Positions 6,648 to 13,950 of a DNA stretch of 15,867 nt are shown here, piece by piece. Position numbers and translations under genes: made by a program. The DNA is taken from assembly GCA_003158705.1 (NCBI GenBank), contig PMKX01000210.1:1-15867 (forward strand). The letters run 5' to 3'. The DNA is from Actinomycetota bacterium (GTDB taxonomy: Bacteria > Actinomycetota > Thermoleophilia > UBA2241). The first letter of the stretch is position 1; the number at the start of each line of letters is the position of its first letter. The notes beneath the pieces were generated by a model that was not told where the DNA came from, did not search any database, and saw nothing but the letters and a program-made list of their open reading frames with translations.

Positions 6648-6661
6648 GGAAAGGTGAGTCC

Positions 6662-7825
6662 ATGAGGATCCTGCACTTGGGCGTTGGGGCTGTGGGCGAG
6701 GTCATCGCGCGCACGGTCGCGACCGAAGACGCAGTCACCAACGTCGTGCTGGCCGACATCGACGCGCAGCGCGTCGCCGAGGTCGCCGGCAAGATCGGCA
6801 GCAAGGCCGTGCGTCTGCCGCTGGATGTGACCGACACGGCAGCACTAAGGAGGGCGCTCGCCGACGCCGACTTCGTCGTCAACGCGCTCGTGCCACGCTT
6901 CAACACGGGTATCATGCGCCTTTGCCTGGAGACGGGCACGAGCTATCTCGACATGGCCGGCGACAACGACATGGACGACGAGATCGCCCTTGACGAGCAG
7001 TTCCGCCAGGCTGGGCTTACGGCGCTCGTCTTCTTCGGTATCGACCCGGGCGCCAGCGACGTGTTCGCCCGCTGCTTGTACGACCAGTTCGACACCGTCG
7101 AGTCGCTGACGGTGCTCGACGGCGACAACGCCACCGTCGATGGCTACGAGATCGCCGCCAGCTTCTCGCCGGCGACGATGATCGAAGAGGTCGCAGCCTC
7201 GCCGCCCGGCTTCGTCGACGGCGTCATGACCGAACGTGAGTCGATGTCGGCCGCCAACTCGTTCGAGTTCGACTTCCCGGCGCCCGTTGGACGCCTACGC
7301 GTTTGGAACACCGACCACGAGGAGTCCGTCCTGATGCCGCGCTACCTCGCCGGCAAGGGCCTGCGCAACGCCAACTTCTTCATCGCCCTGGACGAGCGCT
7401 TCATGGAGCTGGTGCGCGTCGTGCACACGCTGCGTCTGGACAGCAGGCAGCCGATCGAGTTCGGCGGCGGCCGTTTCGCGCCGCTCGACTTCATCGCCTC
7501 ACGGCTGCCCCGCGCCGTCGACCTGGCCGGCAAGATGCACGGCCACGTGTGCGTCGGCGCGCTCGCCGAGGGCACCCTCGGCGGCAAGCCGGCGCGCCGC
7601 TACATGTATCAGGTCACTGCCCACGACCAGGCCTTCGCGCATATGGGGGTGCAGGGCACCGGCTACCAGACCGGCCTGTCCGCCGCCTGTGCCGTCATCA
7701 TGTGGGTGCAGGGTCACGTGCAGGAAAAGGGCGTACTGGCTCCCGAGCGCGTCGATCCGCAGCCTTACCTCGACCTGATGGGCAGGCACGGCGTTCCCTG
7801 GCAGGTCGTGGACCTGCCGGCCTAG
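6662..7825 (+). CDS. Saccharopine-dehydrogenase-like NAD(P)-dependent oxidoreductase
   Basis: The protein has 387 residues. An N-terminal Rossmann fold carries GVGAVG (7-12) directly after MRILHL, and Asp32 at the end of the second strand suggests NAD preference. Family-typical segments follow: TGTSYLDMAGD (91-101), GIDPGASDVFA (126-136) and QGTGYQTGLSAA (331-342). Length suits stand-alone saccharopine dehydrogenase or carboxy(nor)spermidine dehydrogenase relatives, which interconvert N-carboxyalkyl amino compounds with amine plus oxo-acid or semialdehyde. The exact substrate is not determinable. Given the nearby agmatine deiminase, a polyamine or opine-type substrate is an attractive but unproven idea. 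Start ATG 6662 has AAGGAAAGG (6646-6654) upstream; longer in-frame starts lack support. The second binding protein lies 77 bases downstream on the same strand. Confidence 0.8.
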   Translation: MRILHLGVGAVGEVIARTVATEDAVTNVVLADIDAQRVAEVAGKIGSKAVRLPLDVTDTAALRRALADADFVVNALVPRFNTGIMRLCLETGTSYLDMAGDNDMDDEIALDEQFRQAGLTALVFFGIDPGASDVFARCLYDQFDTVESLTVLDGDNATVDGYEIAASFSPATMIEEVAASPPGFVDGVMTERESMSAANSFEFDFPAPVGRLRVWNTDHEESVLMPRYLAGKGLRNANFFIALDERFMELVRVVHTLRLDSRQPIEFGGGRFAPLDFIASRLPRAVDLAGKMHGHVCVGALAEGTLGGKPARRYMYQVTAHDQAFAHMGVQGTGYQTGLSAACAVIMWVQGHVQEKGVLAPERVDPQPYLDLMGRHGVPWQVVDLPA

Positions 7826-7902
7826 GAGAACCTGGCGGCCGGAGCAAGGTGTAGCATCACGACGTAGCTCGGCCAGACTGCAGACGAGAGAGGAGCACCA
7901 GG

Positions 7903-9753
7903 ATGCACCACGGTCGCACGTTCGTTGTCGCGGGCATCGCCGCTGTTTGCCTTCTGGCCGGCGGCGTCGCCTTCGGGCTACAGAGCGCCCTGGCGACGAG
8001 CCCTTCCAGCACGCCGTCCGCCGGACCGCTGGTAGTGAGAATCGGCTGGGACGAAGACCCCGACAGCCTCAACCCGTTCATCGGCTACGCCCAGTCGGCC
8101 TACGAGATCTGGTCTCTCAACTACGACGAGCTCGTCGACATAGGCCCCGACGGCAACTTCGTGCCGGAGCTCGCCACGAGCGTGCCGACCATACACAACG
8201 GCGGCATCTCTGCAGACGGCAAGGTCTGGACCTTCAAGATCCGGCAGGGCGTGAAGTGGCAGGACGGTCAGCCGCTGACGGCCGCCGACGTCGCCTTCAC
8301 CTACAACTACATGATCCAGAACCACATGAAGAACTACGCCTCGGCCACGGCCGCCATCGTGCGCGCGGTGGTGGTCGACCCGGCCACAGTCCGCCTCATC
8401 TGTAGCCGCCGCAAAGCCGACATGCTCACCAGCTACATCCCGATCCTGCCCCAGCACGTCTGGAGCAAGATGAACAAACAGGCGGCTGAGAACACCTTCA
8501 CCAACCCCCCGCCGATCATCGGCAGCGGTCCCTTCCAGGTGACCGCGTTCCACAAGGGCCAGGACGTGGTCATGAGGCGCAACCCCTACTTCTGGGGGGC
8601 CAAGCCGGCGCTCGCTCAGATCGTCTTCGAGGACTATGCCAACGCCGACTCCATGTCCCTGGACCTGACGTCCGGCGCTCTGGACGCCGCCGTCGGGCTG
8701 TCGTCGGCGAGCTTCCAGACCCTGGCCAAAGAGAAGCGCTTCGACGCCGTCGCCTACAACTTCTTCTTCTGGGACTACGTCGACCTGAACTGCTTTACGG
8801 GACCGTCACTGGGCAACCCCGTGCTGCGCGACCCCGCCTTCCGCCGTGCTCTCGCCACGGCGATCGACAACCAGAAGATCGTCGATGTGGCCTGGCATGG
8901 GCTCGCCGAGGTGGGCACGACCATCATGAACCCGCACTCCTGGTTCAACCCCGACTACCACTGGCAGCCCACCGGCGCCGACAGGTTCACCTTCAACATT
9001 GAGAACGCCAAGCAGATGCTCGCCGCGGCCGGCTATCGCGACGTCAACGGCGACGGGTACGTCGAGAACAAGGCAGGCAAGCCGTTCAGCTTGCGGCTGT
9101 GGGGCCGCAGCGAGAGCCAGCCGAGCCAAGTGGAAGGCAAGCTGCTCACCCAGTGGTGGAAGGAGATCGGCGTCAAGATCGTCTTCTCGGTGGTCAGCGA
9201 AGGCTACATCGACAGTCAGTTCTGGAACACGGCCAATGGTCGCTTCACACCCAACTTCGACATGTACCTCTGGGATTGGGACGGCTACGTCGACCCGGGC
9301 GCCGACCTGCAGACGTTCACCACAGCTCAGATCGGCAACTGGAACGAGCCCTGCTGGTCGAATCCCGAGTTCGACCGCCTCTACAAACAGCAGGAGGTGA
9401 CGCTCGACCCGACCAAGCGTCAGCAGATCATCTGGCAGATGCAGAAGCTCCTCTACGAGGCCGCCGGCATGATCGTGCTCACCTACCCCGACCACCTGGA
9501 GGCCTACAACACCGCCCAGTGGACCGGCTGGACCCGCAACCAGGCGGGCCACGGAGGAGCCTTCTACACGTCCTACAACCGCGCCACCTACCTGAACCTG
9601 CGGCCTGCGGTCGGCAAGGGCGCCGGCACCAAGAAGGGCGTGTGGATCGGCGTCGGCGTCGCTGTCTTCCTCGTCGTGGTCGGCGGCGGGGTCTGGCTCT
9701 GGTTCCGCGTCGGGCGCCGCGGCACTCGCAACGCCGAGGAGGCCCAGGACTAA
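7903..9753 (+). CDS. Family-5 ABC solute-binding protein, C-terminally membrane-anchored (paralogue 2)
   Basis: This 616-residue protein is collinear with the binding protein at 2534-4381, so the two are paralogues of nearly equal length. Signal peptide about 1-31 (ending QSALA). Its only Cys, in IAAVC, does not fit a lipobox. Shared blocks include SLNPFIGY (55-62), WQDGQPLTAADVAFT (119-133), NPPPIIGSGPFQV (201-213), an EF-hand-like DVNGDGYVE (380-388) and LWDWDGYVDPG (456-466). A hydrophobic C-terminal helix (about 579-601) followed by a basic patch and a polar tail anchors it. ATG 7903 has AGGAG (7891-7895) with a 7-base spacer. It probably shares a transcript with the dehydrogenase upstream, and its stop codon is 10 bases from that of the convergent family-3 binding protein. 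Ligand unknown; divergence between the paralogues suggests different ligands. Confidence 0.9.
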   Translation: MHHGRTFVVAGIAAVCLLAGGVAFGLQSALATSPSSTPSAGPLVVRIGWDEDPDSLNPFIGYAQSAYEIWSLNYDELVDIGPDGNFVPELATSVPTIHNGGISADGKVWTFKIRQGVKWQDGQPLTAADVAFTYNYMIQNHMKNYASATAAIVRAVVVDPATVRLICSRRKADMLTSYIPILPQHVWSKMNKQAAENTFTNPPPIIGSGPFQVTAFHKGQDVVMRRNPYFWGAKPALAQIVFEDYANADSMSLDLTSGALDAAVGLSSASFQTLAKEKRFDAVAYNFFFWDYVDLNCFTGPSLGNPVLRDPAFRRALATAIDNQKIVDVAWHGLAEVGTTIMNPHSWFNPDYHWQPTGADRFTFNIENAKQMLAAAGYRDVNGDGYVENKAGKPFSLRLWGRSESQPSQVEGKLLTQWWKEIGVKIVFSVVSEGYIDSQFWNTANGRFTPNFDMYLWDWDGYVDPGADLQTFTTAQIGNWNEPCWSNPEFDRLYKQQEVTLDPTKRQQIIWQMQKLLYEAAGMIVLTYPDHLEAYNTAQWTGWTRNQAGHGGAFYTSYNRATYLNLRPAVGKGAGTKKGVWIGVGVAVFLVVVGGGVWLWFRVGRRGTRNAEEAQD

Positions 9754-9763
9754 CGGCGCCCCG

Positions 9764-10651
9764 CTACTGCTTGACGGTCAGGTCCAGGCCGTCGTACCAC
9801 GTCTTGGACATGGCGGTCAGCGAGCCGTCTGTGTGCATCTGCTTCACGGTGTAGTTCAGGAGCGACCGCCAGTCCTTCTCGCCCTTCTTGACGGCAAACG
9901 CAAGGTCCTCGTACTTGAGCGGTGTGCCGGAGAAGTCGATCGGCTGAGGCGAGAGGATGGCCTGCTCGCCCGTGTAGGGGTCCGTCATCCAGAAGTCGAT
10001 GGTGACGTTGACGAGATCCGTTTCGGCGGCAAGGTCGGTGGGGTAGGTCTCCACGGTCGCGTCGGTGTTGTTCGTCAGGTAGTCGCCGAAGGCAGTCCCC
10101 TCGAGGACGCCGACCGTCTTGCCGGCGAGGTCGTCGGCACTGGTGATCTGCGTGCCGCCCGTCTTCACGAACACTTGGTATTCGCCGAAGTAGTAAGCGC
10201 CGGTGAAGGCCACGAGCTTCTTGCGGTCAGGCTTCACGGCCATCGAACCGATGGAGACGTCGAACTTACCGTGCTTCAGGCCGGCGATGACGTTCGCCCA
10301 CGCCGGGTGCTTCCACACGACCTTCAGTCCGAGGATCTGCGCGACTTCCCTGGCCACGTCGACGTCGAAGCCGACGAGCTTGTGGGTGTTCGGGTCGACG
10401 TAGCTCTGGGGCGGGTAGTTGAGGTCGTTGGCGACCAGGATCTTGCCCCGTTTGACGATCGTCTTGGCCAGCCCGCTGGGGGCGTGGCCCAGGATCTGCT
10501 TGGCGATGGCCGCCGGTGACGTTGCCCGCGGCTGGGCAGCACTCTGGCTGCCCAGCGCCGTGCCCGGCCACATCACGAGCAGTCCGGCCATCGCGAGCGT
10601 GGCCGCTACGGCTACCGCCCCTGCACGCCTTGTTTGTCGTCCCCTACGCAT
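9764..10651 (-). CDS. Family-3 (amino-acid type) ABC solute-binding protein, secreted
   Basis: This 295-residue extracytoplasmic protein belongs to the polar amino acid binding family (SBP_bac_3). The signal peptide has a basic MRRGRQTRR start and a hydrophobic core to about residue 34 (ending TALG), with no lipobox Cys. Typical segments: LVGFDVDVAREVAQILGL (92-109), IGSMAVKPDRKKLVAFT (134-150, Arg143 in the position commonly contacting the ligand carboxylate), YYFGEYQVFV (153-162) and LAGKTVGVLEGTAFGDY (175-191). The C-terminus WYDGLDLTVKQ gives a normal full length. Unlike the two family-5 proteins in this window it has no C-terminal anchor. AAGGAGG lies upstream of ATG 10651. It may share a transcript with the RCC1 gene upstream (92-base gap). 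No permease or ATPase gene is adjacent. Confidence 0.9.
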   Translation of the reverse strand: MRRGRQTRRAGAVAVAATLAMAGLLVMWPGTALGSQSAAQPRATSPAAIAKQILGHAPSGLAKTIVKRGKILVANDLNYPPQSYVDPNTHKLVGFDVDVAREVAQILGLKVVWKHPAWANVIAGLKHGKFDVSIGSMAVKPDRKKLVAFTGAYYFGEYQVFVKTGGTQITSADDLAGKTVGVLEGTAFGDYLTNNTDATVETYPTDLAAETDLVNVTIDFWMTDPYTGEQAILSPQPIDFSGTPLKYEDLAFAVKKGEKDWRSLLNYTVKQMHTDGSLTAMSKTWYDGLDLTVKQ

Positions 10652-10743
10652 GGCTCCTCCTTCGTGCCGCTATCATGACCCCGCGCCTCGCCTCAGCGCA
10701 TGACCGACCGCTGGACAGCGTCGTGCGGACCAACCCACGACCG

Positions 10744-11913
10744 TCACAGCGTGACCCCGACGCGGGTCGGCTTCAGGCGGTCGTGGGTATCGCCCAGACC
10801 GAGGTCGCCCCAGTAGTTCCATCCCCAGGCCCAGAGTGAACCGTCGGCCTTGAGGGCGAAACTCTGGCCGTCCGTGGCGACGGCAGTCCAGGCCCTTCTC
10901 GTGCCGACGCGCACTGGCTTCAGGCGTCTTTGGGTGTCGCCCAGGCCAAGCTCGCCCTCGCGGTTGCCGCCCCAGGCCCAGAGCGAGCCGTCCGTCTTGA
11001 GGGCCAGGCATGAGTTCGTACCGGCGGAAATCGCTGTCCAGTCGCCGTCGTTGCCGACACGCGTCGGAGTCAAGTGATCCCAGGCGTTGCCCAGGCCGAG
11101 CTGGCCGATGCCGTTGGCACCCCAATCCCAGAGCGAGCCGTCCTCCCTTAGAGCAAGAGTGAAGTCGGCGCCAGCAGCAATCGCTGTCCAGTCGCTGTCC
11201 GTGCCGACGCGCGTGGGAGCCGCGCGATTCTTCTCATCGCCGAGTCCGAGGGGGCCGCCGTTGTTCCATCCCCAGGCCCAGAGTGAACCGTCGGCCTTGA
11301 GGGCGAGGCTGTGTTCGTAACCGGCGGCAATCGCTGTCCAGTCGTTGCCCGTGCCGACCCGAGTCGGAGTCAGCTTCCCGAGTCCCCCCGCGAACTTCTC
11401 GCCCCAGGCCCACAGCGACCCGTCGCTCTGGAGACCGAGGCTATGGAAGCCGCCGGCCGCGATTGCCGTCCAGTCCTTCTGCGTGCCGACGCGGGCCGGT
11501 CTCAGACGATTGCGGGTATCGCCTAAGCCGAGCTGCCCGAACTCGTTGCTGCCCCAAGCCCAGAGGGACCCGTCTCTCTTCAAGGCGAGGCTCTGATCGG
11601 CGGCAGAGATAGTCGCCCAAGCTCTTCCAGTGCCGACGCGGACCGGCTTCAGACGCTTGTGCGTATCGCGCAGGCCGAGCTGGCCGAACATGTTGCCGCC
11701 CCAAGCCCAGAGTGAGCCGTCGGTCTTGAGGGCGAGGCTGTGCTCATACCCGGCGGCGACGGCTGCCCAGTCGGCACTGGTCCTGAGCCACTCCCCTTGG
11801 CAGTTCGCCGCGAACCGCCCCGCTCGCTGGCTCGCGGTCACGGAAGAAGCAGCCGCGAGCAAAACCAAGACGGGAAGGAGACAGAGAAGGCCAAATGGTA
11901 CAACCCGTTTCAC
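10744..11913 (-). CDS. Secreted RCC1-repeat (seven-bladed propeller) protein
   Basis: From a GTG at 11913 the protein has 389 residues. A signal peptide covers about 1-28 (MKRVVPF, then a Leu/Val/Ala core ending SVTAS). Seven RCC1 repeats follow, each with DGSLWxWG (SLW at about 67, 116, 166, 210, 260, 310 and 359), mostly 49-50 residues apart, enough for one closed seven-blade propeller. The interval from repeat 3 to repeat 4 is only 44 residues because repeat 3 lacks the usual LGD-loop. The propeller is presumably a surface protein-protein interaction module; no enzymatic domain is present. The start is preferred because it places the basic n-region first and has a GGGGG tract about 6 bases upstream; in-frame starts up to 12009 would give an unnatural N-terminal extension. 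Coding DNA is strongly repetitive (about 150-bp period). Confidence 0.9.
   Translation of the reverse strand: MKRVVPFGLLCLLPVLVLLAAASSVTASQRAGRFAANCQGEWLRTSADWAAVAAGYEHSLALKTDGSLWAWGGNMFGQLGLRDTHKRLKPVRVGTGRAWATISAADQSLALKRDGSLWAWGSNEFGQLGLGDTRNRLRPARVGTQKDWTAIAAGGFHSLGLQSDGSLWAWGEKFAGGLGKLTPTRVGTGNDWTAIAAGYEHSLALKADGSLWAWGWNNGGPLGLGDEKNRAAPTRVGTDSDWTAIAAGADFTLALREDGSLWDWGANGIGQLGLGNAWDHLTPTRVGNDGDWTAISAGTNSCLALKTDGSLWAWGGNREGELGLGDTQRRLKPVRVGTRRAWTAVATDGQSFALKADGSLWAWGWNYWGDLGLGDTHDRLKPTRVGVTL
10816..10859. repeat. 44-bp exact direct repeat inside the RCC1 gene, copy 1
   Basis: This 44-base stretch is identical to 11263-11306. It encodes the LALKADGSLWAWGWN-type core of the last and the fourth propeller blades. 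Other blades have similar but less exact copies. Confidence 0.85.
11263..11306. repeat. 44-bp exact direct repeat inside the RCC1 gene, copy 2
   Basis: Identical over 44 bases to 10816-10859, 447 bp away (three blade units, one of them the short repeat). Exact nucleotide identity, including synonymous positions, points to recent unit duplication or gene conversion. Confidence 0.85.
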
Positions 11914-11955
11914 GGCGACCCCCTGAGCACACGATACAACGGCGCGAGCGCCAGC

Positions 11956-11961
11956 ATCATA
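11956..11961 (-). promoter_or_regulatory. Candidate -10 element of the RCC1 gene
   Basis: TATGAT on the minus strand (five of six matches to TATAAT) lies 42 bases upstream of the GTG at 11913. No convincing -35 is seen at 16-18 bases, so an alternative sigma factor or an activator may be needed. The rest of the 11914-12050 gap holds a short GC palindrome at 11941-11952 and nothing else recognisable. Confidence 0.3.
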
Positions 11962-12050
11962 GCACGACGGTCGACCTAACAGGGGAGCGGTCAGCGTCGC
12001 GGGAGACACGCGTCGACGTCACCCGCTCGGGGGCCGCGGAAGCCGGAGGC

Positions 12051-13889
12051 CTACTCGTGGCGGGCGAGCGGTGCCCGCGCCTCGCCACTCGACGGCGGGG
12101 TCGTGTGATGCGGCAGCGTCGCTCGGGGCGGCGCGCTCGGGTGACGCGCTGCGGGTTCGTCCTGCGGCTCCGGTGCGGCACTGCGCCGCCTGCGACCAAG
12201 CAGCGCCACCCACGCCCGTTGCAGGACCGGCGGCAAGTAGACCAGCCGCTCCAGACTGAGTAGCAGCAGCAGCGCCGCCGGTATGTCGGCCAGGCTCTCG
12301 CAGGCGAAGTAGCGCGGCTGCCAGTCGGGCATGAACTTGCGGTAGAAGTCGTGCAGCCGCTCCACCTGGGCGACATGCTCGAGCTGGTGGATCCCCCAGC
12401 GCGCCAGACGATGGCGCGGGCGCGGCTCGTATTCCCCACGCAACAGACGGCCGAACGCGTTGAACGTCAGCGAGATGCTGGGAACAGCGTTCGCGCGGCC
12501 CCAGGCGAAGGCCTCGCAGAGCAGGAACTCGGTAAAGCCGTTGGGTGTCTCAGGCCGCCGCCTCACAGCGCTCAGAGACAAAGCAGTCGAGCCCGGGACC
12601 GGCACAAAGTGCAGGAAGCCGGCCAGAGTGCCGCGAGTGTCCTCGGCCAGCGCAAAGAGAGCGTCTTTGAACTCCTCGGCACGCAGGTCGTCGGCCGCCA
12701 TGGAGAAGCCCTGCACCGGCACGTGCGGCCGGTAGGCGGCCGAGACCTCGTGGACCGCCTGCCACTCCGGTTCGCTGAGTGTGCTGGCTTGCGCCACCCG
12801 CACCCGGTAGCCCGCTCTGCGGAGACGGTGTACCGACTGCCTCACCTTGCGGATCGGTCGGCCCTCAAGAGAGAAGCGCTCGGGGACGACCACGGCCTCG
12901 TCGCCGACGTAGATCGAGCGCAGCCCGATGCGTGCCCAGGCCGGACGCATGTTGGCGGCCACACCGATGACCGCGATGCGCCACGCCTTGGTGCGGCACA
13001 GGGCGGCGAACTGCTTGAGCAGGCCGTCAAAGGCCGCACGATCGCCTACCGGGTCGCCTGAAACGAGCACGATGCCCGCGGCCGCCCGGTAGGCGAGGGC
13101 GGCGCGCCTGTCCTTTTCGAAGAAGTACGTCTTGTCCCGCCGCAGGACGAAGTAGGCCAGCGAGTCCGGCGGCGACTGCGCCACCAGACCGTACACCAGG
13201 CGACGCTCCTCCGCCGTCTGGCAGGCTCCGCTGCGCGGCGCCCGCAGCGCCAGCCACAGCGACGCGGCCACGATCGCGGCAGCGGCCGTGGCCAGGGTGA
13301 CACTCACATCGCCGGCGAAGTCGCTCGCCGGTTGCGCCACGGTCTGGCCGGCCAGCGCCGCCAGCGTCCGCCAGGCGGCTGCGGCGACACTTGTCGCCGG
13401 CCCACGGATGGCGGCGTGCATCAGCGTCATCGCGAAGCCGACTACATAAAGCAGCGTCAGAGCCACGCCGCAGAACGCCGCCGCCCGGCGCGGCCCTCCG
13501 GGGTCGCCGCGGCCGTCGAAGGTCCAGCGCCAGTGCCAGAAGGCGCCCAAGAGGACGGCGCAGACGGCGGCTTGCAGGAGCTCGACGTTGTGCACCAGGA
13601 GCAGGATGAACGAGGCAGCCAGCAGGAACATGGCGGCGTACAACGCCCGGCGGCTGCCCCGGCTCAGCCCGCGGGCGATGAGCAACAGCCCGATGCCGAC
13701 GGCCAAGAGTAGCCCGCGTGTGACTTCGAGTCCCATCGGGTCCATGGTGCGCGCGGCCAGCGCCAGCGCATCATGCCATCCGGGGTGAGCGGCGGCGGCC
13801 AGCACGGCCACGCCGGTCGCGGCCGCCAACAGTGCCAGAAGCAGCGGAGCACGCGGGCGACGCAGCCTCGGATGCGCGTGGTCGTCCAT
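12051..13889 (-). CDS. MprF/LysX-type phosphatidylglycerol lysyltransferase (DUF2156)
   Basis: This 612-residue membrane protein should transfer lysine (or another aminoacyl group) from charged tRNA to phosphatidylglycerol, reducing negative surface charge. Hydrophobic segments lie near 15-34, 56-73, 83-101, 104-121, 137-160 and 193-215. The cytosolic GNAT-like synthase domain spans about 235-550. Recognisable parts: DSLAYFVLRRDKTYFF (242-257), VLVSGDPVGD (274-283), VRQSVHRLRRAGYRVRV (349-365), GFTEFLLCEA (451-460), SISLTFNAF (471-479) and YRKFMPDWQPRYFAC (516-530). It resembles the N-terminal part of mycobacterial LysX but lacks the fused lysyl-tRNA synthetase. It has fewer membrane segments than full MprF, so flippase activity is doubtful. 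A Pro/Ala/Arg-rich tail (570-612) is unconserved. No Shine-Dalgarno precedes ATG 13889; a -10-like TATACT lies close upstream. Confidence 0.88.
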   Translation of the reverse strand: MDDHAHPRLRRPRAPLLLALLAAATGVAVLAAAAHPGWHDALALAARTMDPMGLEVTRGLLLAVGIGLLLIARGLSRGSRRALYAAMFLLAASFILLLVHNVELLQAAVCAVLLGAFWHWRWTFDGRGDPGGPRRAAAFCGVALTLLYVVGFAMTLMHAAIRGPATSVAAAAWRTLAALAGQTVAQPASDFAGDVSVTLATAAAAIVAASLWLALRAPRSGACQTAEERRLVYGLVAQSPPDSLAYFVLRRDKTYFFEKDRRAALAYRAAAGIVLVSGDPVGDRAAFDGLLKQFAALCRTKAWRIAVIGVAANMRPAWARIGLRSIYVGDEAVVVPERFSLEGRPIRKVRQSVHRLRRAGYRVRVAQASTLSEPEWQAVHEVSAAYRPHVPVQGFSMAADDLRAEEFKDALFALAEDTRGTLAGFLHFVPVPGSTALSLSAVRRRPETPNGFTEFLLCEAFAWGRANAVPSISLTFNAFGRLLRGEYEPRPRHRLARWGIHQLEHVAQVERLHDFYRKFMPDWQPRYFACESLADIPAALLLLLSLERLVYLPPVLQRAWVALLGRRRRSAAPEPQDEPAARHPSAPPRATLPHHTTPPSSGEARAPLARHE

Positions 13890-13896
13890 TGGCAGA

Positions 13897-13902
13897 AGTA
13901 TA
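13897..13902 (-). promoter_or_regulatory. Candidate -10 element giving a near-leaderless MprF-like mRNA
   Basis: TATACT on the minus strand (13902-13897, five of six matches to TATAAT) is separated by only 7 bases from the ATG at 13889, so transcription would begin at or within one base of the start codon. No Shine-Dalgarno is visible. A matching -35 is not evident in the GC-rich sequence upstream, so confidence is limited. Confidence 0.4.
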
Positions 13903-13950
13903 TGCCCGGCCGGCTTGTGCGCCGGCGCCCGTGGCCGTCATCATAGGGCC

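Noticed and set aside
6536..6661. Upstream in-frame extension of the saccharopine-dehydrogenase-like protein
   Set aside because: It would begin at a TTG without a ribosome-binding site and add about 42 unconserved residues before the Rossmann MRILHLGVGAVG start, which has its own Shine-Dalgarno.
7900..7970. Possible lipobox Cys in the second family-5 binding protein (IAAVC)
   Set aside because: Val directly before the Cys does not fit the Gly/Ala/Ser requirement, and the Cys lies within the hydrophobic core rather than at its end.
13909..13928. GCCGGC-TTGTGC-GCCGGC repeat between the MprF-like and radical SAM genes
   Set aside because: GCCGGC is self-palindromic and expected by chance in such GC-rich DNA. 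No support for an operator.
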